Of a stretch of DNA of 64,000 nt, positions 1 to 7,882 are shown piece after piece (positions within the stretch are counted from its first letter, which is position 1; each line of letters begins with the position of its first letter). The notes beneath the pieces are model-generated. The model was given only the letters and a program-made list of their open reading frames with translations. It was not told the DNA's origin and searched no databases. The stretch is taken from positions 1 to 64,000 of the forward strand of contig QFWI01000009.1 of the NCBI GenBank assembly GCA_003149345.1. Reading direction: 5' to 3'. This stretch comes from Vampirovibrio chlorellavorus (GTDB lineage: Bacteria; Cyanobacteriota; Vampirovibrionia; Vampirovibrionales; Vampirovibrionaceae). The position numbers and the translations under genes are program-made.

Positions 1-150
1 GGCAATATTCCGCCCAAGCAACCCGGCACGGCGCAAACCCTGAAATTCCCCAGCGATAACGAGTCCGGCAATATTCCGCCGACCGCGCACAGCATTGCCC
101 AGACCATTTACCTGCTGATACAACTTCTCCAGCAATATAATATAAAATAA
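1..150 (+). CDS. C-terminal end of a graspetide (microviridin-like) precursor peptide, partial
   Basis: Frame 1 is open from the window edge to the TAA at 148-150 and gives 49 residues. Residues 13-22 read TLKFPSDNES, which fits the microviridin core consensus TxKxPSDx(E/D)(D/E) at every position but the last, where Ser replaces an acidic residue. The core is followed by GNIPP; the fragment itself opens with GNIPP, so at least one more core probably lies upstream. In microviridins Thr-Asp and Ser-Glu become ester-linked and Lys-Glu amide-linked. Here both ester pairs are present but the amide acceptor is missing, suggesting a bicyclic product (inference). A 22-residue hydrophobic tail follows the last core, which is unusual because microviridin cores normally sit at the C-terminus. 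The ligase gene starts 43 bp downstream. The leader lies outside the window. Confidence 0.7.
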   Translation, partial: GNIPPKQPGTAQTLKFPSDNESGNIPPTAHSIAQTIYLLIQLLQQYNIK

Positions 151-193
151 CAATCAGGGAAAAAGCCATTCCTATTGTTGACCAGGCTGGTAC

Positions 194-1114
194 ATGCTCA
201 TCATGATTCTGATTGTTGGCACACCGGAAGACATGCCATCCGCGCTGATTCATCACAAGATCGTTCAACGGGGCGAGCGCGCCTGTTTTTTCGATACGAC
301 CCGCTTCCCCCGGGATATTCAACTCAGCTTTGATCCCGATGATCTGGCAACAGGTTTCATGACCATTAGCGGCCTGGACGAGATTGCCTTAAAAGAAATT
401 CGTTCCGTGTATCGTCGCTGGTCACGGGGGGTATTGGCGCCCCCAGAAACCGATCCGGTATTGCAGGAAGCGGTCTACTGGAATCTGGAATCGGCCATTG
501 GCAGCTTTTTTCGATGCTTTGACTGCCTGTGGATCAACCGTCAGGAAGCCACTGAAATGCACAAATACAAAGGCTACCAGCTGAAATTACTGAAGCAGGC
601 GGGCATCCGGGTTCCTGATACCCTGATTACCAACAACCCTGAACAGCTGCGAGCATTTTACGAGCAACAGGGCAAGCAAGTGATATACAAACCCGTGCGT
701 GGCTGGGCTCACACGGAAATGCTGACCGAAGCGGATTTTTCCCCCGAGCGACTGGAAGGACTCGCTTACTCTCCGGTCAAATTACAGGAATTTGTCCCCG
801 GTACGGACATTCGTGCCTATGTGCTGGGGGATGAGATTTACGCCATGGAAATCCAGAGCAACACCCTGGACTTCCGAGAGGATCAGAATGCCCCCCGCGT
901 CAAAATTGACCTTCCGGCAGCCGTAGCCGAAGACTGTCTGAAGCTGGCCCGCACGCTGGATCTGGTTTTTACGGGCATCGATCTGCGCCGCACCCCTGAA
1001 CAGGAGTATGTTTTTTTTGAAGGCAACCCGACCCCGGTATTTGTGTACGATGAAGAAGTGACCGGCTACCCCATCAGCGATCGACTGGTTGATCGCTTAA
1101 TCCAGGGAGTATAG
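194..1114 (+). CDS. ATP-grasp peptide ligase, MvdD/MdnC-like graspetide maturase
   Basis: This 306-residue protein has the ATP-grasp layout of RiPP maturases that form omega-ester or amide bonds between side chains. Visible family marks are VYRRW (72-76), INRQEA (115-120), ATP-binding Lys in VIYKPVRGW (163-171), LQEFVPG (197-203), DFR (226-228, the DWR position of MvdC/MvdD) and the metal-binding EGNP near 276-279. Length matches the roughly 325 residues of MvdD. It lies 43 bp after a peptide gene carrying a microviridin-type core, so the natural substrate is that peptide. Only one ligase is visible; classical microviridin loci have two (ester and amide), consistent with a core lacking the amide acceptor. 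No acetyltransferase or transporter follows. ATG 203 is an alternative start; neither has a good ribosome binding site. Confidence 0.8.
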   Translation: MLIMILIVGTPEDMPSALIHHKIVQRGERACFFDTTRFPRDIQLSFDPDDLATGFMTISGLDEIALKEIRSVYRRWSRGVLAPPETDPVLQEAVYWNLESAIGSFFRCFDCLWINRQEATEMHKYKGYQLKLLKQAGIRVPDTLITNNPEQLRAFYEQQGKQVIYKPVRGWAHTEMLTEADFSPERLEGLAYSPVKLQEFVPGTDIRAYVLGDEIYAMEIQSNTLDFREDQNAPRVKIDLPAAVAEDCLKLARTLDLVFTGIDLRRTPEQEYVFFEGNPTPVFVYDEEVTGYPISDRLVDRLIQGV

Positions 1115-1529
1115 CCCCGGTCTGACTTACCGGTCTGATTGAGAGGAACACTCAATCAACAAGAACAGGAAATGAAAAAGGAAAAGGAAAAGAGGCTAAG
1201 ACAGAGATTATTGCCTTCTTCCGCTTTCAATACGGGAACCCGCATGTTTCAAACCGTTTTTTATGTTAAAAGTATCCCAGCAACCTGTTCTCTATAAAAT
1301 TAAACCAAAACATCCCGTCATCAGTAGTGAGATCCCGTTCAGTTACGAGCAAATGGGATAGCATCAGGGCTAATAAAACCCAATAGTCAACACACGCTCG
1401 ATCACCCCAAGTCGTTAACCGCTCACCGCATTCCATTCCAGAAATCGCCCTATGCGGATGATATCTGAAAACCCGCCCCAGTCGCCATAAAACCTGTTTT
1501 TAGTCCCAATATAATTATGGATTGACCCG
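1115..1529. other. intergenic stretch without a recognisable gene
   Basis: About 415 bp between the ligase and the next gene. It is AT-richer than its surroundings, with a purine-rich patch near 1165-1200. A TATAAT at 1510-1515 could be the -10 element for the downstream gene, but there is no convincing -35. I see no RNA gene or strong hairpin. Confidence 0.4.
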
Positions 1530-2354
1530 ATGTCCCGCATCCATCGCATTTTTTGTCGAACGACAAACTTGATTTCAGGGGTTTCCAAAAAAGTTGGGGC
1601 AGGAGTTGCCTGGCTCAAGCCTGTTGAAAAATTCAAACACTTGCTGCCAGTGCTGGTAGGCGCTCTTTGCACAATCGGCCTACCCGGCCATGCCCAGCAA
1701 GCCATTATCAACCTGCCTTCGGCGGATTTAACCCCAAAGGGCCAGTACTTTGTGATGAATGAGTCTTTTTTGCGGCTTCGGCAACCGGGAGCCAGCTGGA
1801 AAACAACCAACTTTTTCACCTATGGCTTGAGTGATACCACCGAGTTAGCGGTGACCACTTTTGATGCGGGCTTGCCTAAAACCGAGAATCTCACAGTGGC
1901 CCTCGGCTTCAAATCGGTGATTCCGCTGCTCAAAGAGCGCTTTCCCGCTCGGGACTTCAAGCTGACGGGAGGGTATATGCTGCCGGTGTCCTTGCAAGGC
2001 AATGGCGTGGGCAGTTATGGCTACTCCCACTTAAGCGGCCGACTCCCCAAACTCAAAACCCGCCTGACCGCCGGGATCAACGCGGGCACACGCCAAATAT
2101 TCGATCGCAATGTGGTTTCCTTTATTGGGGGGATTGAACATCCCATTACCAAAGAGCTTCAGGCCATTGTGGAATATTACTCCGGCACGCACTCCTTTGC
2201 CGGAACCGTGTTGGGTCTGGTTTACCATAACCACAAACACGACGTGGTTGTGGTCAGCGGCTGGCGCATTCCCAACAATGAACGATCAGGCAGGCCCGGC
2301 CTAGTGTTTGAGATCGGGAAATTCATTGGCAAACGAAGATCCAAGGCGCATTAA
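1530..2354 (+). CDS. secreted, probably outer-membrane beta-barrel-type protein of unknown function
   Basis: A 274-residue protein. After a basic N-region comes a hydrophobic stretch (about 38-52) ending GHAQ, a plausible signal peptidase I site near residue 56. The mature part is rich in alternating hydrophobic/polar strands ending in aromatic or Gly residues (FFTYGLSDTTELAVTT, GYSHLSGRLPKLKTRLTAGINAG, VLGLVYHNHKHDVVVVSGW), typical of outer-membrane barrels. The N-region of about 36 residues is long, so the true start could be a downstream non-ATG codon. I do not recognise a specific family. An inverted repeat follows the stop and the next gene converges. Confidence 0.55.
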   Translation: MSRIHRIFCRTTNLISGVSKKVGAGVAWLKPVEKFKHLLPVLVGALCTIGLPGHAQQAIINLPSADLTPKGQYFVMNESFLRLRQPGASWKTTNFFTYGLSDTTELAVTTFDAGLPKTENLTVALGFKSVIPLLKERFPARDFKLTGGYMLPVSLQGNGVGSYGYSHLSGRLPKLKTRLTAGINAGTRQIFDRNVVSFIGGIEHPITKELQAIVEYYSGTHSFAGTVLGLVYHNHKHDVVVVSGWRIPNNERSGRPGLVFEIGKFIGKRRSKAH

Positions 2355-2365
2355 CAGTACAGGTC

Positions 2366-2428
2366 GCCTGCTGTTAACAACCGTCCCAGCCAACGTTCCA
2401 TTTGATGACGATTCTGTAAACAGCAGGC
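2366..2428. terminator. long inverted repeat between convergent genes
   Basis: Arms 2366-2379 and 2415-2428 match in 13 of 14 positions (GCCTGCTGTT core) around a 35-nt loop. It lies between convergent genes 1530-2354 and 2480-3832, so a bidirectional terminator is likely, although the T-tract is weak. Confidence 0.5.
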
Positions 2429-2479
2429 CTGGAAAATTCAGGCTGTTTACTCAAAATTATTCAGACTGCTGACTCAAGG

Positions 2480-3832
2480 CTACTCCGCATCGGAGGACTC
2501 AGCGGTTTTTTGCTTTTTCTGGGGTTGATAGGTCACTTTGCTGATGGTGTGCTGACTGAAGCCCAAGGTCTGAACGATTTGCTGGACGGAATGGCCGTTC
2601 GCCCGCAGGTCAATGGCCTGTTGTTTCTGCTGCTCGGTCATGGGCGCTTTATTGCGATTTTTCAGGCCCAAGGTATTGAGGATATAGCCCACGCTGCCTT
2701 GGGGGATTCCTAAATTGCTGGCGATATCCTTGAGCTTTAAATTTTGATGGTACAATTCCGCCACTTTGGCCCGCTGTTCCTCGGAATATTTGACCTGCGG
2801 GGCAGAAAGCCCTTGTTTCTTGAGCCGTTTGGCTACTGCTTCACGAGAAACCGCCAGCGTCTCGGCAATTTCTTGCTGGGTTCGCCCTTCCTGCCGGAGT
2901 GCCCTGATTTCGGTATCATCCAGCTTTTTTTGAGGAGCGCTCAAGCCTGCCTGGGTGACCCAGGAACTGACGGTCCCTTTGGGCACTCCCAATCGTTTGG
3001 CGATTTCGGCATTGTCCACGCCGTCGTCTCTGAACTGAAGCGCTTGCTCCCGCACGTCTTTAGCGTGCCGCTGATGGGCCTGCTCCCGCTTCTTCACCAA
3101 GCCTGCCTCTTGCAGAAGTTGAACCACTTTGGGCAAGGGTAAATCCAGTTGCTTGGCCATTTCTCGCTGGGGCACTTTCTGGTGGTGTAACTGTAAAAGG
3201 CGCTCTCGTTGCTGGGCAGGATCCGTTTCCAAGCCCAGCCAGCGATTTAAGGTTCTGCGCTGAATGCTGAGCTTTCGAGCGATTTCACCCAAAGGCACGT
3301 TATTTTCATGGAGTTGACGGGCTTCCTCGATCCGCTTGGGATCATAGTAATAGCGCACCCGTTTGGGCCGTGTCACCGCATCGGAACGGTCGGAGGTGAG
3401 TTCAGCCTCTGCTTCCCTGGATTTCGATACGTCAGGAGCGCCTGATGGACTCTCGAGGGCTTCCGCAAACTTTCGCTTGCCATCCGACTGGGGGGAGTCA
3501 GGGGGGTGAGTGACCCGATCCCCGCTAGCCGCCTGCATGGAGGGTTGTTGCTTATTTTTAACCGCCAATAGCTTTTGTACCCATTGGGTGGCCCAAAGGA
3601 GGGCTCCCCATCGGGAACTGGCACTGCTGTTGGGTTCATTCAGGGCTGGCGCAGGAGGTATCAGTGGCTCTGGCTCCGGGGAGGTTTCGATGAACCTCAG
3701 CGTATCCAGAGACGGGGGAAACTCAGGGGATTCCAGTAGCTCAGCCAGTGCGTTCAGGGAGGGAGGCCTTGTGGGAGGTTGAAGCCTCCCAGGGTGGGCG
3801 GGATATTGGGAGGCGTAAGGGGACGTTTTCAT
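2480..3832 (-). CDS. protein with six tandem helix-turn-helix units
   Basis: 450 residues. The first 160 are Pro/Ser-rich and probably disordered, with one hydrophobic patch (about 75-91). A basic stretch (TRPKRVRYYYDPKR) then leads into six consecutive HTH units at about 168-202, 206-246, 259-298, 305-343, 351-391 and 400-434. Each follows a pattern like the resolvase/Trp-repressor/sigma-70 region 4 HTH: a helix ending near Gly or Asn, then xxEIAxxLGVxxxTVxxxL (for example AEIAKRLGVPKGTVSSWV). There is no catalytic, ligand-binding or dimerisation domain. The arrangement suggests a modular DNA-binding protein reading an extended or repeated site (inference). It is monocistronic and convergent with 1530-2354. 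The Pro-rich N-terminus resembles several other unknown proteins in this window. Confidence 0.75.
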   Translation of the reverse strand: MKTSPYASQYPAHPGRLQPPTRPPSLNALAELLESPEFPPSLDTLRFIETSPEPEPLIPPAPALNEPNSSASSRWGALLWATQWVQKLLAVKNKQQPSMQAASGDRVTHPPDSPQSDGKRKFAEALESPSGAPDVSKSREAEAELTSDRSDAVTRPKRVRYYYDPKRIEEARQLHENNVPLGEIARKLSIQRRTLNRWLGLETDPAQQRERLLQLHHQKVPQREMAKQLDLPLPKVVQLLQEAGLVKKREQAHQRHAKDVREQALQFRDDGVDNAEIAKRLGVPKGTVSSWVTQAGLSAPQKKLDDTEIRALRQEGRTQQEIAETLAVSREAVAKRLKKQGLSAPQVKYSEEQRAKVAELYHQNLKLKDIASNLGIPQGSVGYILNTLGLKNRNKAPMTEQQKQQAIDLRANGHSVQQIVQTLGFSQHTISKVTYQPQKKQKTAESSDAE

Positions 3833-3869
3833 AAGACCTGCAAAATACCAAATAAATTAAGAATGGTTA

Positions 3870-4082
3870 TCATATTACTGAAAACACAACAAAATAGAGT
3901 CCAACTCCTACAGGTAATAAAAAGCAAGAAATAGTCAGACGTGACAGGGCCCCATCGCTTTTTCCCAGGGAACTATACGGGAAGTCCGTCTGAGGGGCTT
4001 GTCGTCGGCTCATCAGTCGAGCGATGACAAGATCAATATTGGCTTCACGCGTTTGGAGGGTTCGCTCGTATTCTTTATCCAA
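3870..4082 (-). CDS. possible small protein with a C-terminal hydrophobic segment
   Basis: A 70-codon frame starting at TTG 8 bp after the SpsF-like gene. The N-terminal 30 residues are charged and helix-like, and the last 22 form a candidate membrane segment. There is no clear ribosome binding site and no recognised family. It may be a tail gene of the operon or chance. Confidence 0.22.
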   Translation of the reverse strand: MDKEYERTLQTREANIDLVIARLMSRRQAPQTDFPYSSLGKSDGALSRLTISCFLLPVGVGLYFVVFSVI

Positions 4083-4090
4083 CAGTAATA

Positions 4091-4849
4091 CTAGACCTTG
4101 ATCTGTTCAATGTGGGCGTTCAGGGCCACCCAATCGGGGTGTTGCTCCAATAGCGCCAACACATCCTGGCAGTTAAAGTCGGGCTTGACCGGATAAAGGG
4201 TCTCCAGTATCCGCTTAGCCAGCTCAAAGTCCTCGGGAGTATCCACCGTCCAGCGGTGATGTGACCAGTTTTGGGGAGCCTCCAGAGCGGCCAGTCGGAA
4301 CCGTTGGGGGTTCTTGTAGAAAAAAGGGGTGACATGCTCTCGATGAGCGGGCTCAATGGCTTCTTGCTGGGCAATTTCCAGCGCTGACCGGGAGAAGACC
4401 TCCACATCCAGCCCTCGGGGGTAACTGCGCACCAGGGTGTTGGAGACATAATCCAGCGCACTTTGGGTTTCTGTGGGGGGGGCTCCTTGTTGGGCCGCTT
4501 TAAAGTGGGCAATGACCCCATCCACCACGGCGGGATCAATCAGGGGACAGTCGGCAGTCACCCGCACCACGGTTTCCGCCTGTGCCTGCTGGGCAGCTCC
4601 ATGGTAGCGACTCAGCACATCATGCTCAGAGCCTCGAAACACGGGAACGTTGAGCCCCTCACACAAGGCCACGACCGGATCATCACTGGCGTTGGTGGTG
4701 GTGGCCACCATCAGGGCGTCAGTCTGCTCGCACCGTTGCAGGCGCTCCAGCTCGTAAGCCAACAACGGCTTACCCAAGACCGGCATCAACACCTTACCCG
4801 GCAGCCGGGTGGAGGTCATACGGGCCTGAACAATAATGACGCAGCTCAT
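4091..4849 (-). CDS. SpsF/NeuA-type cytidylyltransferase of nonulosonic acid biosynthesis
   Basis: A 252-residue nucleotidyltransferase. The N-terminus carries the CTP-binding signature QARMTSTRLPGKVL (8-21), and ADCPLIDP near 98-105 is the Mg-binding region. Family members activate sugar acids with CMP; in this context it probably makes CMP-pseudaminic acid or a related sugar (PseF role). Its ATG overlaps the stop of pseC by ATGA, so the two are translationally coupled. It resembles SpsF more than classic PseF, so the exact sugar is uncertain. Confidence 0.8.
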   Translation of the reverse strand: MSCVIIVQARMTSTRLPGKVLMPVLGKPLLAYELERLQRCEQTDALMVATTTNASDDPVVALCEGLNVPVFRGSEHDVLSRYHGAAQQAQAETVVRVTADCPLIDPAVVDGVIAHFKAAQQGAPPTETQSALDYVSNTLVRSYPRGLDVEVFSRSALEIAQQEAIEPAHREHVTPFFYKNPQRFRLAALEAPQNWSHHRWTVDTPEDFELAKRILETLYPVKPDFNCQDVLALLEQHPDWVALNAHIEQIKV

Positions 4850-6006
4850 GCCAAGGCCGCCTTGAGCGTTTCCACCACCCGATCCTGCTCCGCCTCGGTG
4901 AGATCGTAGTACAAGGGCAGGCTAATGGCCCGCTGATAATAGGCTTCCGCATTGGGGCACAGGCCGGGCGCAAAGCCCAGATCCCGGTAGTAGGGCTGCA
5001 AATAAACCGGCATGTAATGCACGTTGACCCCAATATTGGCTGCTCGAAGGACTTCAAAGGCCGGTTTGCGAAGCTCAGGGCGACTGACCTGAATGGGGTA
5101 CAGGTGCAGGGCCGAGTAACTGTCCGGGTGCTGCTGGGGGCGAATCACCGGCACTTCAGCAAGGAGGGCATCATAGCGCTGGGCCAAAACATGTCGTTTG
5201 GCCACGAAGTCATCCAGCCGCTGCATCTGGCTATGCCCCAGGGCCGCTTGCAAGTCCGTCATGCGATAGTTCAGGCCCAATTCCAGTTGCTCGTAATACC
5301 AGGGGCCTTCGGAGGGGTTGCACATAAAACACTCGTCCCGGGTAATCCCGTGAGAACGCAAGCGCAAGAGCTTTTGGTAGAGATCCTCCCGGTTGGTGGT
5401 GATCATGCCCCCTTCGGCGGTGGTGATGATTTTGACCGGATGAAAGCTGAACACGGTCATCTCGGAGTACTCACAACTGCCAATGGGCTTTTGACGGTAT
5501 TGTCCGCCAATACCGTGGGCGGCGTCCTCCACCACGGAAAAGCCATAGACCGTTGCCAGCTGGGCCAAACGCTGCATGTCCACACACTGGCCGGCAAACT
5601 GCACGGGAATCACGATCTTGGGCAGCGCTTTTCCCCGAGATTTTGCCGTTTCCAGCTTGGTCTCCAATGCCGACACATCCATGACATAGGTGGCGGGGTC
5701 AATATCCACAAAATCCACACTGGCCCCGCAGTAGCGTCCGCAATTGGCGGAAGCCACAAAGGTGTTGGGCGCCGTCCATAAGAAGTCATTCGGCCCAAGT
5801 TCCAGGGCCAGACAGGCCATATGCAGGGCGGCGGTGGCGTTGCTGACAGCCACAGCGTATTTTACGCCACAGTATTGGGCCACGGCTTGCTCAAAGCGTT
5901 CAATAGCCGGCCCTTGAGTCAGAAAATCCGATTTCAGCACCTCAACCACGGCCTGAATGTCGGCTTCGTTGATACTTTGTCGACCGTAGGGAATGAAAGA
6001 CGGCAT
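4846..6006 (-). CDS. pseC: UDP-4-amino-4,6-dideoxy-N-acetyl-beta-L-altrosamine transaminase
   Basis: 386 residues, full length for DegT/DnrJ/EryC1/StrS sugar aminotransferases. PLP Lys is K192 in SFHPVKIITTAEGGM, Asp of EDAAH is D161, and the substrate region around LRSHGITRDE is typical of PseC rather than generic DegT enzymes. It uses glutamate to aminate the C4 keto group of UDP-4-keto-6-deoxy-L-AltNAc in pseudaminic acid synthesis. It is first gene of the minus arm, diverging from pseH across a roughly 270-bp regulatory gap. The preceding enzyme PseB is not in the window. Confidence 0.88.
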   Translation of the reverse strand: MPSFIPYGRQSINEADIQAVVEVLKSDFLTQGPAIERFEQAVAQYCGVKYAVAVSNATAALHMACLALELGPNDFLWTAPNTFVASANCGRYCGASVDFVDIDPATYVMDVSALETKLETAKSRGKALPKIVIPVQFAGQCVDMQRLAQLATVYGFSVVEDAAHGIGGQYRQKPIGSCEYSEMTVFSFHPVKIITTAEGGMITTNREDLYQKLLRLRSHGITRDECFMCNPSEGPWYYEQLELGLNYRMTDLQAALGHSQMQRLDDFVAKRHVLAQRYDALLAEVPVIRPQQHPDSYSALHLYPIQVSRPELRKPAFEVLRAANIGVNVHYMPVYLQPYYRDLGFAPGLCPNAEAYYQRAISLPLYYDLTEAEQDRVVETLKAALA

Positions 6007-6279
6007 TGGGCTCTTACCTCGTTCGCAAGGGCTGGGAAAGGAGATGGGTCAAACAGGGCATTTTCTTCAGTATAGCGGTAGTTAGGGAGCCTGTGTTCGG
6101 CCATTGGGTGTAAAACCTGGGCGGTGGGTCTGGCCCAAAACTGCCAAGATTTCCGCTGGAATGCGGGATGACTGCCGAAGGCAGTGGAGGCTCTTGTTCA
6201 CTTGCCCGTCTATGCCTATGATAAGAAGGGGGAGCCGAGAGTACGTTCTCCCCTGGTGGTGGCCCGACATTGAGGCACG

Positions 6280-6777
6280 TTGGTTTTGAGTGAGACCCCA
6301 ATTCAACTTCGTCCAGTTACCCTGAGTGATCGGGAGAATCTATTTCAGTGGCGGAATCATCCGGCGGTGCGGCAGTTCGCATTGCAACCCGATGCAATTG
6401 ACTGGGAAAGTCACTGCCGGTGGTTTTCAGCGGCTTTGCAAAATTCTCAACGGGTATTACTCATTGGCGAGGTGGATGGAGAGCCCGTGGGGGTGCTGCG
6501 CTATGATCTGAATGCTGAGCCGGGCTCGGATTTCCATAGGGCGGAAGCTCTGGTGTCGGTGTATTTAGTGCCGCAACGCATGGGACAAGGCCTGGGAGCG
6601 CCCTTATTGGTGGCTGGTCACGTTTGGCTTGCGGCGCATTATCCACAGGTTCGGCAACTGAACGCCCAGATTGTACCGGCCAATGTGGCCTCGGTTAAAG
6701 TGTTTGAAAAGGCGGGATACCAGGCGGTGTCCCCACAAGGAGCGCAGGGGATTTTACAGTATGCCTACCGGTTCTAA
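6280..6777 (+). CDS. pseH: GNAT acetyltransferase, PseH-like
   Basis: A 165-residue GNAT-fold enzyme beginning with the typical LRPVTLSDRENLFQWRNHPAVRQ. The acetyl-CoA loop is around QRMGQGLGAPLL (about 108-119), followed by NVASVKVFEKAGY. In the pathway PseH acetylates the C4 amino group of the PseC product. The start is TTG (6280 or 6286); no ATG fits. It overlaps pseI by 17 bp, so the two form one unit, and it is divergent from pseC. Confidence 0.8.
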   Translation: MVLSETPIQLRPVTLSDRENLFQWRNHPAVRQFALQPDAIDWESHCRWFSAALQNSQRVLLIGEVDGEPVGVLRYDLNAEPGSDFHRAEALVSVYLVPQRMGQGLGAPLLVAGHVWLAAHYPQVRQLNAQIVPANVASVKVFEKAGYQAVSPQGAQGILQYAYRF

Positions 6778-7837
6778 TCACCAGAATTTTCAGGTGGCCC
6801 ATCGTGCCGTGGGGCCAGATCACCCACCCTTTATCATTGCCGAGATGTCGGGCAACCATAATGGCTCGCTGGAAAAGGCACTGGCCATCGTGGATGCCGT
6901 GGCCGAAGCCGGTGCGGACGCTTTAAAAATCCAGACTTACACCGCCGATACCATGACGCTAGATCTCAGTGAGGGCGAGTTTTTTATTGAAGACCCCACC
7001 AGCCTGTGGAAGGGGGAATCGCTGTATAACCTGTACCAAAAAGCCCACACCCCCTGGGACTGGCACCAGCCCATTTTTGATCGGTGCCGGGAAAAGGGCT
7101 TGATCGGCTTTAGCTCTCCGTTTGATGCCACGGCCGTGGATTTTTTGCAGGATCTGAATGTTCCTTTGTTTAAAATCGCCTCGTTTGAGATTGTGGACAT
7201 TCCCCTGATTCGCAAGGTGGCGGCCACCGGCAAGCCCACCATCATGTCCACCGGATTGTCCAATGAAGCGGAAGTCGCCGAGGCCGTAGAGGCCTTTAAA
7301 CAGGCCCAGGGTGGGCCGCTGATTTTGCTAAAATGCACCAGCAGTTATCCGGCCGACCCCAAGGACAGCAATTTGCGCACCATCCCCTATATTCAGGAAC
7401 GATTTGGGGTATATGCGGGTTTATCCGATCACACCTTGGGAACCGCCGCCGCCGTGGCCAGCGTGGCTTTAGGGGCGGTGGCCATTGAAAAACATGTGAC
7501 ACTTTCTCGGGCGGAAGGCGGCGTGGATTCGGCATTCTCACTGGAACCAGATGAATTAAAACGACTGGTGGAAGAGACCCGGCTGGCCCACCGGGCCTTG
7601 GGAGGCGTGGGGTTAAGCCCCACCGAGAACGAGCGAAAAAATCGGGTGTTTCGCCGATCGCTTTACGTGACCGCCGATATTGCCCAGGGGGAGCCACTGA
7701 CCCCGGAAAATATCCGGGCCATTCGTCCCGGCTTTGGCTTACCCCCCAAACATTGGGACGAGGTCTTGGGCAAACGGGCCAAGAAAGCCCTAAAGCGGGG
7801 CACACCCTTGGCCTGGGATTTCATTGAAACAGACTGA
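6761..7837 (+). CDS. pseI: pseudaminic acid synthase (NeuB family)
   Basis: 358 residues from ATG 6761, which sits inside the end of pseH after a purine-rich AAGGAGCGCAGGGG tract. It contains FIIAEMSGNHNGSLEKA (24-40), a NeuB TIM barrel with DALKIQTYTADTMT and SDHTLG, and a C-terminal SAF (antifreeze-like) domain from about 295 with RRSLYVTADIAQGE. It condenses 6-deoxy-AltdiNAc with phosphoenolpyruvate to give pseudaminic acid. The frame is open further upstream, but homology begins at the chosen Met. PseG (nucleotidase/hydrolase) is not visible, so the pathway must be completed elsewhere. Confidence 0.87.
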   Translation: MPTGSNHQNFQVAHRAVGPDHPPFIIAEMSGNHNGSLEKALAIVDAVAEAGADALKIQTYTADTMTLDLSEGEFFIEDPTSLWKGESLYNLYQKAHTPWDWHQPIFDRCREKGLIGFSSPFDATAVDFLQDLNVPLFKIASFEIVDIPLIRKVAATGKPTIMSTGLSNEAEVAEAVEAFKQAQGGPLILLKCTSSYPADPKDSNLRTIPYIQERFGVYAGLSDHTLGTAAAVASVALGAVAIEKHVTLSRAEGGVDSAFSLEPDELKRLVEETRLAHRALGGVGLSPTENERKNRVFRRSLYVTADIAQGEPLTPENIRAIRPGFGLPPKHWDEVLGKRAKKALKRGTPLAWDFIETD

Positions 7838-7882
7838 ATGGAAGCTCAAGAAGAACTTCCGGGGTGACCGGTACGGCTGGCC

